Part shown: positions 8,852 to 18,144 of the stretch, piece by piece
Layout: every line of letters starts with the position of its first letter
Position numbering within the stretch: position 1 is the first letter of the stretch
Origin: CAXBES01 sp963974915
GTDB taxonomy: Bacteria; Bacteroidota; Bacteroidia; Flavobacteriales; Flavobacteriaceae
NCBI GenBank assembly: GCA_963974915.1
Contig: CAXBES010000001.1
Span: 248,001-312,000, forward strand
Direction: 5' to 3'
DNA: 64,000 bases
Notes under the pieces: model-generated
What the model saw: only the letters and a program-made list of their open reading frames with translations
Told to the model about the DNA's origin: nothing
Databases searched by the model: none
Program-made: the position numbers and the translations under genes

Positions 8852-9741
8852 TAAAATTTAGTTTTAGGATTATACATTATAGGAATATGTAACGCAGTAC
8901 CAAAACGCTTATTCGCCTTTTCAATAAAATATGCCGAAAGCAAAGGGGAAGCCTTTTCCATGTTTTGATGGACAAAGAAATAGATGTTTTGAAGTCCGTA
9001 GTCTAGCCATTCCTCAAGTCGGTCAATCCAATCGTCTAATCGCGTATAATCTGTTTTATGATTAGCGCCATTATAACGGATAAACGCAGAGTTCGAGGTC
9101 ATTCGCATATGCAATAGATCTCTTCTTCCTGCTGTGTCAACAATAATATTTGTGACATTGTATTTTTCGAGAATCGCGTATAATTCTGCGGAAACGACAG
9201 TATCGTTAAACCAATCCGGATGTCGAAACTCTATGGCTACTTCTATATCTTGTGGGAACATTTCAAAAAAAGGAACCAGTCTCTCCATATTTTTTGGACC
9301 AAAATTACTGTGTAATTGTAGAAAAGGCATTCCTAATTTTTCTTTTAAATTAGATACATTCAAAATGTAGCTGTTTAAAAATTCTTCGCATTCAGTACTT
9401 ATTCGTTTCCAGTGGCTTATTCCCTGGTATAGCTTCGGAAAGAAACGAAAATTTCCCGGTGTTTTTTCATACCAATCTGCAAACGTTTCTGAAGGAAATA
9501 TTCTATAAAAAGTAGCATTTAATTCAATACTGTTAAACTGATTGACATAGTATACTAATTCATCTTTTGTTCCTCGCGGATAGAATCCTTTGAGATCAGT
9601 TCTGTTCCATTTGGCACAGCCTACATATAAATTCGGCAGTTTTCCTTTTGCGTAATTCGATAATACATTTTTGGTTCCGGGATGACTTGGGGGTAATGAA
9701 AAATCGATTTTTCCTGGGTCATCTACCTTACCAAATTTCAT
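8851..9741 (-). CDS. DUF72 family protein (YecE-like TIM barrel)
   Basis: 296 residues with the hallmarks of DUF72/YecE: the VGCAKWNRTDLKGFYP start, the FNSIELNATFYRIP-type strand, VAIEFRHPDWF in the middle and FVHQNMEKASPLLSAYF near the end. These proteins form a TIM-barrel resembling sugar phosphate isomerases and endonuclease IV, but their biochemical role is not established. It is the first gene of a two-gene leftward unit with the thioesterase. No promoter was assigned with confidence. Confidence 0.85.
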   Translation of the reverse strand: MKFGKVDDPGKIDFSLPPSHPGTKNVLSNYAKGKLPNLYVGCAKWNRTDLKGFYPRGTKDELVYYVNQFNSIELNATFYRIFPSETFADWYEKTPGNFRFFPKLYQGISHWKRISTECEEFLNSYILNVSNLKEKLGMPFLQLHSNFGPKNMERLVPFFEMFPQDIEVAIEFRHPDWFNDTVVSAELYAILEKYNVTNIIVDTAGRRDLLHMRMTSNSAFIRYNGANHKTDYTRLDDWIDRLEEWLDYGLQNIYFFVHQNMEKASPLLSAYFIEKANKRFGTALHIPIMYNPKTKF

Positions 9742-9940
9742 GAATCAACGTTTTTTGTAAAGATAAGGATAAATAAAAGTTAAAAAATTAAAAAACTTTT
9801 CTAAGCATGTAACAAAAATTAATAATTCAAGACTTATCTTTACGTAAATAATTAAATAAAACACTTTGAAATAAGTAATTAGGGTAATATTTTACTTTTT
9901 GAAATTTTCAATACACCATTAAAACAATAAACAATATCTT

Positions 9941-10702
9941 ATGAAAACATTAAAAACATTATTCATCGCCATTCTATTAGTAGCCGTTATGCCAATGTCG
10001 GCGCAAACAGCCGATGAGATAATAAACAACTACTTCGAAAACACAGGTGGTATGGAAGCCTGGGGTAATCTTCAAGGAGTAAGGATTTCAGGTTCTGTAA
10101 ATGCACAAGGAATGGACATTCCGGTTGATATTTACCAAATGAAAGACGGTAAACAACTAGTGAAGATTAACTTACAGGGACAGGAAATGACACAAGTGGC
10201 TTTCGACGGTGAAACTATGTGGACAACAAATTTCATGACAATGCAGCCGGAAAAAAGTGATGCAGAAACGACTGAAAACATGAAGAAGCAAATGGGCGAT
10301 TTTCCGTCTCCGTTTTATAATTATAAAGAAAAAGGATTTAAACTTGAACTTCTTGGGAAAGAAACCAAAGAAGGAGCTGAAACCTATAAATTAAAGCTAA
10401 CACAGAAGCCTTTAATGGTAGATGGTGTGGAGCAACCTAATATTTCTTTTCACTATTTTGACACAGAGAATTTTGTGCCAATTGCCAGTGAATCTGAAAT
10501 TCCTTCTGGCCCTATGAAAGGTCAGATGAGCATGAACACTATGAGTGATTATCAGGAAGTTGATGGATTATACTTTCCATTCGATATGGGAATGATGGGA
10601 CAAAGTCTTGTTGTAAAAGAAATCGTTTTAAACCCAGAGATCGATCCTTCTATGTTTGTATTTCCGGAAGCTAGCACTGAAGGTGAAGGCTCTAAAAATT
10701 AA
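9941..10702 (+). CDS. Secreted outer membrane lipoprotein-sorting-like protein
   Basis: 253 residues with a signal peptide (MKTLKTLFIAILLVAVMPMSAQ, cleavage after SAQ). The mature part is beta-rich with a LolA/LolB-like half-barrel feel: QLVKINLQGQEMTQVAFDGETMW, later GLYFPFDMGMMGQSLVVKEI. Proteins of this type in Bacteroidota are often annotated as outer membrane lipoprotein-sorting protein, but without the adjacent lolCDE genes that role is only a resemblance. It is unusually rich in methionine. It is followed by a strong terminator at 10720-10750 and then by the BNR-repeat gene. A TATCTTTA box lies about 100 bases upstream, at 9835-9842. Confidence 0.75.
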   Translation: MKTLKTLFIAILLVAVMPMSAQTADEIINNYFENTGGMEAWGNLQGVRISGSVNAQGMDIPVDIYQMKDGKQLVKINLQGQEMTQVAFDGETMWTTNFMTMQPEKSDAETTENMKKQMGDFPSPFYNYKEKGFKLELLGKETKEGAETYKLKLTQKPLMVDGVEQPNISFHYFDTENFVPIASESEIPSGPMKGQMSMNTMSDYQEVDGLYFPFDMGMMGQSLVVKEIVLNPEIDPSMFVFPEASTEGEGSKN

Positions 10703-10719
10703 TTTTAATAATATCAACG

Positions 10720-10750
10720 AAAAATCCCTGCTAGTCGGGGATTTTTTTTA
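10720..10750 (+). terminator. Rho-independent terminator
   Basis: An 11-bp stem (AAAAATCCCTG / CGGGGATTTTT, one T-G wobble) closes a five-base loop (CTAGT) and runs into a T-tract. It ends the transcript of the gene at 9941-10702. Confidence 0.85.
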
Positions 10751-10792
10751 CCATATTTTGAGTATCTAACAACCAACCAAATATCAATTAAT

Positions 10793-13700
10793 ATGAAAAA
10801 ATTTATCATTGCACTTTTAACATTCGGGTTAATACCCTTGTCTGCAGTATCTCAGGACATCTCTTTAAAAGGTAAAGAGCTTTTTGGTGATATGAAAGCT
10901 AGACATATAGGGCCGGCTTTAATGAGTGGTCGTATAAACGACATGGAAAGTCACCCTACAAACGCCAGAATACTATATGCAGGAACAGCAGGTGGTGGTG
11001 TGTGGAAATCTGGTGACGGAGGAGCAACCTTTAACCCAATTTTCGATGACCACGTTCAATCTATTGGGGTCGTTAAACTCGATCCAAACAATCCCGATGA
11101 GGTAATTTGGGTGGGAACCGGTGAAACCTGGACTCGTAATTCTGTTACTATTGGTGATGGTTTGTATAAATCAACAGATGGTGGAAGCAACTGGAAGAAA
11201 ATGGGATTTGAAAATAGTGAACGTATCGCATCTATCGCTATCAATCCTAACAACTCGGATGAAATTTATGTAGGTGTCCTGGGCGCCCTGTGGAGTGATA
11301 GTGACGAAAGAGGGGTTTATAAGTCTGTTGACGGTGGTAAAACATGGAATAAAATACTGTATGTAGGGCCTTCAACTGGAGCTGCAGATGTGATCATGGA
11401 TCCGGAGAACCCAAATGTATTATATGCCTCAATGTGGCAATTTAGACGTTCTGGTTGGGGATTTAGTTCGGGAGGAGAAAACAGTGCTTTGTATAAATCT
11501 ACAGATAGCGGAAAATCCTGGAACAAGATCCATAATGGTTTTCCTTCCGGTAAACTTGGAAGAATTGCCGTAGCTGTTGCACCTAGCGACAATAATATCA
11601 TATATGCTGTTCTTGAAACAGAAGACAAAACAAAAAACGGGCTTTGGAAATCTACAAATGCCGGACAAAGCTGGGAGCATTTAAACAGTGACTTTGGCTT
11701 GGTTGTAAGACCATTCTATTTTTCAAGAATCGTAGTCGATCCTAAAAACCCGGACATCCTAGTAAAGGGCGGACTTAGTGGATCTATTAGTCGCGATGGA
11801 GGTAAAACTTTTAAAAACCTCGGACAGATGCATAGCGATATTCATGATCTTGCTTTCGGCATAAACAATAGTGATATAATATATTCGGGTACCGATGGGG
11901 GTGTTTATCGATCATGGAACGGTGGAACGACTTTCGAAATTGTAGAGAACCTTTCGCTATCTCAGTTTTATCATATTAGTGTTGACGATGCTGAGCCTTA
12001 TAACGTTTACGGCGGATTACAAGATAACGGCTCATGGTATGGTCCCTCCTCTTCTCCCGGAGGTGTCAATGCACGAGACTGGAATAGTGTTGGTTATGGC
12101 GACGGATTCAGAGTTTTAAAGCATCCAACAAAAAATATTATTTATTCTGAAATGCAAGGAGCCGAAAATGTTTGGCGCTACGATGTAGATAAAAACCGAA
12201 CAAAAACAATTCAGCCGCTACCAAAAAAAGGGGATCCCGAATTACGATTTAACTGGAATGCACCAATGGCGGTAAGCGCTCATGCGCCGGACAGATTCTA
12301 CATGGGAAGTCAGTTTTTACACAAATCTGAAGATATGGGCGATAGCTGGACCATTATTTCTCCGGATCTAACTACAAACGACAAATCGAAGCAGGATCAG
12401 TCTAAGTCCGGTGGACTTTCAGTAGATAACAGTGGTGCAGAAAATCATACGACTATTTTCACCATTGCCGAATCTCCACTGGATGAAAACATCATTTGGG
12501 TAGGAACAGACGATGGGAACGTTCAAGTAACCACCAATGGCGGAACAACCTGGAACAATGTGACTCCAAATTTAGTTGGAATTCCACAAAACACATGGGT
12601 TTATCATATTGAGGCAAGTGTTCACGGTAAAGGTATCGCTTACGCAGTATTCGACGGACATACAACCGGAGATATGAAGCCGTATGCATTAAAAACCACC
12701 GACTATGGTAAAACATGGAAATCTATCATTTCCGAAGATATTGATACGCGCGCTTTTGTAAGAAACATTCAGGAAGATTATGTAAATGAAGACCTTCTTT
12801 TCCTGGGAACAGAGTTTGGTTTATACGTTACCATAGACGGCGGTGAGAACTGGTCACATTTCACAAATAATATGCCTCTGGTTGCGGTACATTTTATCGA
12901 TCTTCAGAAAAAAACTAACGATATAGTAATGGGTACTCATGGTAGAGGTGTTATTATTATCGATGATATAAGTCCGTTACGAGAACTAAACCAAGAAATC
13001 TTAACTAAAGATGTACATTTCTTTAAAACCGAACCTTTTACCATGGTAGAAGAAAGTGGTTTTTCGGGTAGTTTCGGTGCCGAAACACAATTCGTGGGTG
13101 CTAACAAGAGCACTTCTGCAAGAATAGTTTATTACCTCAAGAAACGCCATACCTTCGGAAAAATGTCTATGGAAGTTCAGGATATGGAAGGTAATAAAGT
13201 AACTTCACTGGATGCAGGTAAATCGAAGGGAATCAATGTTGTTAACTGGAACTTTAACACCAGTAATCCTAAAATGGCACAGGCGAAAACGCTATCGTTT
13301 GGCGGATTTACATCACCTCGTGTTCCGGCAGGGAAATATAAAATTGTCTTAACCAAAGGTAAAGATACTTATGAGACTGTCATTGAAGCCAAATATGATG
13401 AAAGTTCGATTACAACGATAGCCGAACGTAAAGAACAAGAAGCCTTAACTCAAACACTATTTGATATGGTTGAAGATCTGGCTTATATGGTTTATGAAAT
13501 AAATGAGCATCAGAATACAGCAAAAGATGTGATCGAAAATCATCCTAAAGGGAAGAAAGCAGCAGAAAAGTATTTCAATAGCTTGGAAGCCTTACGTAAA
13601 GACCTAGTGATAACCAGTGGCGATAACTATGTTGCTTCTGCAGAACCCGAACTACGTGAAAAAATGGGCGAACTGTACAGTAATGTTGCTACCAGTTATG

Positions 13701-13882
13701 ATAGGGTTTCGGGCGCTCACAAGTTAAATTTCGAATTAATTTCTGAAGAGTTTTCTAAGGCAAAAATGCGCTATGAAGAAATAAAGAATAAAGAAGGTAA
13801 AAAGTTGATGTCATTTCTTGAAAAGAATGATATAGCTAAACCGGAAGTTCAATCTAAAGAAGAATTCTTAAAGAAGGATTAG
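10793..13882 (+). CDS. Secreted BNR/Asp-box beta-propeller protein (sortilin/YVTN-like glycosyl hydrolase family)
   Basis: 1029 residues with a clear signal peptide (MKKFIIALLTFGLIPLSAVSQ). Residues from about 30 to 700 form beta-propeller repeats with many Asp-box motifs, such as YKSTDGGSNW, YKSVDGGKTW, YKSTDSGKSW, WKSTNAGQSW, TTNGGTTW, LKTTDYGKTW and TIDGGENW. After about residue 740 comes a beta-sandwich-like part and then a charged helical C-terminal region (from about 880). In Bacteroidota this architecture is usually called glycosyl hydrolase or VPS10/sortilin-like, but no catalytic residues can be assigned, so binding is as likely as hydrolysis. No type IX sorting tail is evident. Flanked on both sides by terminators, it appears monocistronic. 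Confidence 0.85.
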   Translation: MKKFIIALLTFGLIPLSAVSQDISLKGKELFGDMKARHIGPALMSGRINDMESHPTNARILYAGTAGGGVWKSGDGGATFNPIFDDHVQSIGVVKLDPNNPDEVIWVGTGETWTRNSVTIGDGLYKSTDGGSNWKKMGFENSERIASIAINPNNSDEIYVGVLGALWSDSDERGVYKSVDGGKTWNKILYVGPSTGAADVIMDPENPNVLYASMWQFRRSGWGFSSGGENSALYKSTDSGKSWNKIHNGFPSGKLGRIAVAVAPSDNNIIYAVLETEDKTKNGLWKSTNAGQSWEHLNSDFGLVVRPFYFSRIVVDPKNPDILVKGGLSGSISRDGGKTFKNLGQMHSDIHDLAFGINNSDIIYSGTDGGVYRSWNGGTTFEIVENLSLSQFYHISVDDAEPYNVYGGLQDNGSWYGPSSSPGGVNARDWNSVGYGDGFRVLKHPTKNIIYSEMQGAENVWRYDVDKNRTKTIQPLPKKGDPELRFNWNAPMAVSAHAPDRFYMGSQFLHKSEDMGDSWTIISPDLTTNDKSKQDQSKSGGLSVDNSGAENHTTIFTIAESPLDENIIWVGTDDGNVQVTTNGGTTWNNVTPNLVGIPQNTWVYHIEASVHGKGIAYAVFDGHTTGDMKPYALKTTDYGKTWKSIISEDIDTRAFVRNIQEDYVNEDLLFLGTEFGLYVTIDGGENWSHFTNNMPLVAVHFIDLQKKTNDIVMGTHGRGVIIIDDISPLRELNQEILTKDVHFFKTEPFTMVEESGFSGSFGAETQFVGANKSTSARIVYYLKKRHTFGKMSMEVQDMEGNKVTSLDAGKSKGINVVNWNFNTSNPKMAQAKTLSFGGFTSPRVPAGKYKIVLTKGKDTYETVIEAKYDESSITTIAERKEQEALTQTLFDMVEDLAYMVYEINEHQNTAKDVIENHPKGKKAAEKYFNSLEALRKDLVITSGDNYVASAEPELREKMGELYSNVATSYDRVSGAHKLNFELISEEFSKAKMRYEEIKNKEGKKLMSFLEKNDIAKPEVQSKEEFLKKD

Positions 13883-13903
13883 ACCCACCCTATAAATAGT
13901 AAT

Positions 13904-13936
13904 GCCTTTCAGAATTAATTCTGAAAGGCTTTTTTT
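13904..13936. terminator. Bidirectional terminator
   Basis: A perfect 26-base palindrome at 13904-13929 (arms GCCTTTCAGAATT and AATTCTGAAAGGC) is followed by T7. It sits between the convergent BNR-protein and aldehyde dehydrogenase genes and overlaps the stop codon region of the latter, so it mainly serves the rightward transcript. Confidence 0.8.
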
Positions 13937-15296
13937 ATTTATTAATATAGATAGTTTTCCTGTTTACAAACTCCCTGATTCCGTGAACACTTAATTCTCT
14001 TCCATAACCGCTTTCTTTCACACCTCCAAATGGCAATCTGGGGTCGCTTTTAACCAATTCATTGATAAAGACAGCGCCTTCATTAAAACGGTAGGCCAGC
14101 TTCTCTGCGGCTTCAATGTCTTCCGTAAAAATTGAAACTCCCAACCCAAACCGCGAATCATTAGAAAGTGTTATCGCTTCTTCCATAGATTTAAATGTGG
14201 TGATAGATAAAACCGGTCCAAAAGTTTCTTCCTTAAAAACTTTCATTTTGGTGTTAACATTACTTAAAACCGTAGGTTCAAAATAAGCACCTTGTCGCTT
14301 CCCTCCCAACTCAATTATAGCACCGTCATTAACCGAACTTTTCACTTGTTCTTCCAGTTCCTTTGCCAGATCTTCCCTTGCCATCGTTCCAATATACGTA
14401 TTTTCATCCATGGGATCACCACTCTTTAATTCACGGACTTTTACCAGTAATTTCTGAATAAATTCTTCTGAAATACTCTCCTCCACCAACAATCGTTTTC
14501 CAGCAATGCAACTCTGACCCGTATTCTGAAACCTTGCTTTTACGCAAGTTTCTATTGTTTTGTCCATATTACAATCCTTAAGGACAATAAGCGCATTATT
14601 TCCTCCCAATTCTAGGACGGTTTTCTTGATATTCTTTCCGGCTGTTGCTGCAACTGCCGAACCAGCCGGTCCGCTACCCGTTAACGTAACAGCTCGTACA
14701 ATAGGATTTTCAATAACTTTTTCTACCATATCACTGCCTATAAGCAATGTTGTAAAGCAATTTTCAGGAAACCCGGCTCTTTTAAATACTTTTTCAATAT
14801 TTAAAGCACTTCCAAAAACATTTGAAGCATGTTTTAATACAGCAATATTTCCTGCCATTAATGCAGGAGCAGCAAATCTAAATACCTGCCAGAAAGGGTA
14901 ATTCCATGGCATTATCGCTAATATTACGCCCATGGGCTCAAAACTGGTATAACTTTTATGGGCGTCTGTTGTAATGTTATCAGCTTCTAACTGCTTATTT
15001 GCATTATCTGCATAATATTCACATACCCAAGCACATTTTTCAATTTCTGCTATAGATTGGGAAATTGGTTTACCTACCTCCAACGTCATTTTCTCGGCAT
15101 ACTCAAGTTTGTTGTTTTTTAATTCTGAAGCAGCAGCCAACATAAGAGTCTTTCGTTCTTTAAAAGATGTTTCTCGCCAGGTTAAAAATCTGTCGTTAGC
15201 CTTTTTAAGAATATTCTGAAGCTCCTTACTGCTATGAGGTTTAAAGCTCTCTAAATCTTCTCCCGAATATGGATTTATAGAAGTGATTTTGGTCAT
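13935..15296 (-). CDS. NAD(P)-dependent aldehyde dehydrogenase (succinate-semialdehyde type)
   Basis: 453 residues from the ATG at 15296; a longer open frame to 15392 adds 32 residues with no family resemblance and was not used. The catalytic Cys is at 263 (NTGQSCIAGKR) and the general-base Glu at 229 (VLELGGNN). The cofactor-binding segments AIMPWNYPFWQVFRFAAPALMAGN and TGSGPAG are present, and the C-terminal PFGGVKESGYGRE is standard. It should oxidise an aldehyde to a carboxylate; its compact length and motifs resemble succinate-semialdehyde dehydrogenases of the GabD/Sad group, but the substrate is uncertain. The gene stands alone between two forward genes. Confidence 0.88.
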   Translation of the reverse strand: MTKITSINPYSGEDLESFKPHSSKELQNILKKANDRFLTWRETSFKERKTLMLAAASELKNNKLEYAEKMTLEVGKPISQSIAEIEKCAWVCEYYADNANKQLEADNITTDAHKSYTSFEPMGVILAIMPWNYPFWQVFRFAAPALMAGNIAVLKHASNVFGSALNIEKVFKRAGFPENCFTTLLIGSDMVEKVIENPIVRAVTLTGSGPAGSAVAATAGKNIKKTVLELGGNNALIVLKDCNMDKTIETCVKARFQNTGQSCIAGKRLLVEESISEEFIQKLLVKVRELKSGDPMDENTYIGTMAREDLAKELEEQVKSSVNDGAIIELGGKRQGAYFEPTVLSNVNTKMKVFKEETFGPVLSITTFKSMEEAITLSNDSRFGLGVSIFTEDIEAAEKLAYRFNEGAVFINELVKSDPRLPFGGVKESGYGRELSVHGIREFVNRKTIYINK

Positions 15297-15447
15297 TTTT
15301 CTTTTAAAATTACTGAAAAGCCTGTAAAACCTTGAATCGATTAAGACGAATTTAACTTCGAAATTGTTGAAATCCCTGTTTATAACTATCAATAGTTTGG
15401 AAACATCTGTGATATGTTTTGGGTATCTTTATTAAAACCCAAATGTT

Positions 15448-15855
15448 ATGGAAAATCGTGACAGGGCACTACTTTTATTGCGCCCCGAAATACCTTCAGC
15501 AAAGGTTAATTCGTCAATGACTACCGACGAGTCCTTTCAGAATAAAACCATAAGACCCATTGCCAAACTTCAAAATGATCTGCTCGTAGAAGTCTTTAAA
15601 AATTACGTGAGAAAGCATAAAAACGTATTTTATGATCTTTCAATCGAAAAGCGCCTGGATTATATCGAAAATGCTATCCACAAGGATATGAAGTTTAGAA
15701 ATTCTTTGAAAGGGATTATCATCGGGCAATTTACAATAGACGAATATCAGATCTATGTTCAAAATTCTTCCGCCTTAAATAAAAGGATGATGAATATCGT
15801 AAAGGAGCGATTAAAAAGTAATATTCAACTATTGGAGTACGAGTACGCGCATTAA
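15448..15855 (+). CDS. Conserved small protein of unknown function
   Basis: 135 residues, no signal peptide or membrane segment. The N-terminal 35 residues look disordered (RPEIPSAKVNSSMTTDESFQNKT). The rest is helical and basic, with LQNDLLVEVFKNYVRKHKN and a conserved-looking LKGIIIGQFTIDEYQIYVQN. I recognise it only as a flavobacterial hypothetical that databases sometimes label glyoxalase without support. A TATCTTTA box lies at 15424-15431, giving a very short leader. Its last 27 bases overlap the convergent DUF3307 gene. Confidence 0.7.
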   Translation: MENRDRALLLLRPEIPSAKVNSSMTTDESFQNKTIRPIAKLQNDLLVEVFKNYVRKHKNVFYDLSIEKRLDYIENAIHKDMKFRNSLKGIIIGQFTIDEYQIYVQNSSALNKRMMNIVKERLKSNIQLLEYEYAH

Positions 15856-16566
15856 TAATCCAATTATTATTGTAAGCGAAAAACTCATCAACGTACCAAT
15901 TAGAACATATTCGGTCTGTTTACGAGCCCCGCTTTTACCCTTATCACTAAATCTGAGGATGGATTTTGCAGCGATGAGTAAACCTATAGCTGCAAAATTA
16001 TCGGTTAGAATAAAGGTTAGAACAAGGATTCTTTCAAATATACCTATATACCTCCCCGCTTTTTGCAAACTCGGAAACTTTCCTTCGTCCCCGGCGATTT
16101 CCTCTTGCCAGCGCTGAGTAGCCTTTCCTATTATAAAACCAACAGGGAAGATCACTATCAAATAACCAACTAAAACAACCAAAGTTACCGTGCTGTTAAA
16201 GATATAGGTAATAAAAGGTAAGACTTCAGAAAAATTACTCGTTAGATACAGCCATACCAGTAACAATACAATGAAGTGAAAGAATTGATCCAATAAAAAA
16301 TACTTCAGAGAATCGTTCTTCTTATTTAATTTCCATAAATCTATAAAAAAATGAGTAACACTAATAATAATTGGGATCACCCACATCCTCCAATCTTGCA
16401 CTATCAAGTATGTTAATAATCCGGCGAGAAAGGCATGGAAATATAAAAATGGTGCCTGCGCTTTCTTTTCCCGCTTTTGGGTAATCATTTTCTGTGATTG
16501 CATGACAAAATCTGTAATCACATGTGCTAATATTAGTTGCAATGCTAAAATAAGTTCCGGATTCAT
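15829..16566 (-). CDS. DUF3307 family integral membrane protein
   Basis: 245 residues with about seven hydrophobic helices. The start LILALQLILAHVITDFVMQ carries the paired His/Asp (LAHxxxDF) typical of DUF3307, repeated as VTHFFIDLWKL near residue 90; such intramembrane His/Asp pairs suggest metal or proton handling, but no activity is established. Its ATG overlaps the stop of the upstream SatD-like gene by four bases (ATGA), so the two are tightly coupled. The pairing of SatD-like and DUF3307 proteins recurs in other bacteria as I recall, which suggests they act together. The 3' end overlaps the convergent gene by 27 bases. Confidence 0.82.
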   Translation of the reverse strand: MNPELILALQLILAHVITDFVMQSQKMITQKREKKAQAPFLYFHAFLAGLLTYLIVQDWRMWVIPIIISVTHFFIDLWKLNKKNDSLKYFLLDQFFHFIVLLLVWLYLTSNFSEVLPFITYIFNSTVTLVVLVGYLIVIFPVGFIIGKATQRWQEEIAGDEGKFPSLQKAGRYIGIFERILVLTFILTDNFAAIGLLIAAKSILRFSDKGKSGARKQTEYVLIGTLMSFSLTIIIGLLMRVLVLQ

Positions 16567-17222
16567 GCGAAATGTTTTTTAGCTACCTGTTTGTAGCGGT
16601 CTAACAATAGTTTTATTTCTTCCCACCCGGCAGCTTTCTTACGCTGATTAATGGCCGCCTGACTTCTACTTACCTTCCGGGCAATTTCCTGTTCTTTATA
16701 ATTCCTTAAAAGGTAGTAAACAACCTCTGCAGAAGCGATAGACCACCTGTTTGTGAGTGCATCCAGAAACTTTAAATGCACTTTAAACTCACTATTAATA
16801 TCGTGATCTTTAGTTGTAAGCGCAATTTTCATTTCTTCAGACTTCATTGTATCCAGAGTACGTCCCGAATATTGGAATGCCTCCCCGTTGCTTTCGGCAA
16901 GTGCATTTTTAACGTAAGTTACCTCACCCAGACCAATGGAAATTCGAATATCTGCGATGGGAGCTGCGTTCTTGGCATCTTCGTTTTTAGAGTATTTGTT
17001 TACAGCCGACTTAATTTGCAATGCGATGGCAAGTGCCAAAGACGAATCTTCTACGATACCTTGAAAACTATCTCCCCGGTATAATTCAAAGAAAATTGCC
17101 GTATCCGAAAATTGTTTTTCTATTTGTTGAAACTCCATTTTTAAAATCTCCAAAATAGATCTTAGATCATCGGGAGCGTACTTCGACGAGTTTATGAGAT
17201 CACCGCTTATAATTGCTGCCAT
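16563..17222 (-). CDS. SatD family protein with C-terminal helix-turn-helix
   Basis: 219 residues. The N-terminal AAIISGDLINSS start and the LYRGDSFQG motif near residue 50 are characteristic of the SatD family, which resembles the nucleotide-cyclase/GGDEF-like fold (a central FELYRGDSFQ strand pair). The last ~45 residues form a plausible DNA-binding helix-turn-helix (QEIARKVSRSQAAINQRKKAAGW). I infer a sensor or regulator that controls its own operon: immediately upstream is an array of TTATAAG(C/T) inverted repeats, and the next gene is a DUF3307 membrane protein overlapping by four bases. The ligand and true function are unknown. Confidence 0.8.
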   Translation of the reverse strand: MAAIISGDLINSSKYAPDDLRSILEILKMEFQQIEKQFSDTAIFFELYRGDSFQGIVEDSSLALAIALQIKSAVNKYSKNEDAKNAAPIADIRISIGLGEVTYVKNALAESNGEAFQYSGRTLDTMKSEEMKIALTTKDHDINSEFKVHLKFLDALTNRWSIASAEVVYYLLRNYKEQEIARKVSRSQAAINQRKKAAGWEEIKLLLDRYKQVAKKHFA

Positions 17223-17255
17223 TGGTTAATAAATTATGGTCTTTGAGAATAATTT

Positions 17256-17338
17256 TAAATATAAGCATTATAGCTTATAACAATCATTTATAAGCTATAA
17301 TACTTATAAAGAGCAATTATAAGTCATTTAACTTATAA
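17256..17338. promoter_or_regulatory. Operator array upstream of the SatD-like operon
   Basis: Six copies of the half-site TTATAAG(C/T) or its complement lie in about 80 bases: 17260-17266, 17273-17280, 17288-17295, 17302-17309, 17317-17324 and 17331-17338. The two central copies form a perfect 13-bp inverted repeat, TTATAGCTTATAA (17268-17280) and TTATAAGCTATAA (17288-17300), separated by seven bases. Orientations alternate. A TATATTTA box (minus strand, 17256-17263), a variant -7 element, overlaps the first half-site, which would fit repression. The likely binder is the helix-turn-helix of the adjacent SatD-like protein. Confidence 0.6.
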
Positions 17339-17373
17339 AAGCAAACAATATTATAAAAAATTAAACACAAGAG

Positions 17374-18057
17374 CTAGTCATTTAAAAGTGAAACCCCGTT
17401 TAGGTCGGTAGTTAGCACATCACTCATATAATCAAAAAACGGACGTAATAATAAATAATATGAAATCAATTTTTCTTTAAAATCTTCGGAAAACACCTCG
17501 GTATCGCTAAACTTATGAACCACAAAATAACTTTTAAGTCTTATCAGGTCTATATTGGGATCGTCTTTACTGAAACCCTTAGGGGCTGTTTTCACTGCAT
17601 AATCCTGGCTAAAGCCATTAAATGCTTCCTGAAATTCACTATTATTCAAAATTTCCCTTATTTCTGAAGCGTCCATTTCAAACTCTTTGCGGATTCGAAG
17701 CAAGTCTGCCGGGTTCGGACCAAAAAAACCTCCGGCCATCATAGAGTTTCCAGGCTCCAATCTCAAGTAATAACCACCTCTTCTATGCGCTCCTGCCCTG
17801 CTAAAACTTACACTTCTATGTGTGTTGTATGGTGTTTTATCCTTACTAAACCGTATATCGCGATTTATTCTGTACACCTTCATTTTCGCTATTTCATCGG
17901 TAACATTGAGTCCTGCAAGTACTTCAGAATAAAATGCTTTTAAATCTTTCTCATTAGCCAGATACTCCTTTTTATTCTCCTGCATCCATTCTCTAAAATT
18001 ATTCTGTTTTAATTTTTCCAGAAACTCAAAGGAAGACATAGAAATTGGGGTACCCAT
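17374..18057 (-). CDS. DUF2461 family protein
   Basis: 227 residues; matches the DUF2461 (TIGR02453) pattern: FEFLEKLKQNNFREWMQENKKEY at the start, RINRDIRFSKDKTPYNTHRS with its conserved Arg/Asp/Lys residues near 85-100, and GGYYLRLEPGNSMMAGGFF near 115. The family is cytoplasmic and of unknown function. The start at 18057 gives MGTPISMSSF; the internal ATG at 18039 (MSSFEFL) agrees better with the usual family start and cannot be excluded. Divergent from the four-helix membrane protein. Confidence 0.85.
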   Translation of the reverse strand: MGTPISMSSFEFLEKLKQNNFREWMQENKKEYLANEKDLKAFYSEVLAGLNVTDEIAKMKVYRINRDIRFSKDKTPYNTHRSVSFSRAGAHRRGGYYLRLEPGNSMMAGGFFGPNPADLLRIRKEFEMDASEIREILNNSEFQEAFNGFSQDYAVKTAPKGFSKDDPNIDLIRLKSYFVVHKFSDTEVFSEDFKEKLISYYLLLRPFFDYMSDVLTTDLNGVSLLND

Positions 18058-18144
18058 ACAACGTTTTATTAGATTTAAATTTTGAGACTATGAAAATACA
18101 AAATCTTTAGCCGAAATAGTATCAAACAAAAAAACACTACTTTT

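Noticed and set aside
11317..11628. Long open frames antisense to the BNR-repeat gene
   Set aside because: They mirror the repetitive Gly/Asp codons of the real gene and have no start context or family features.
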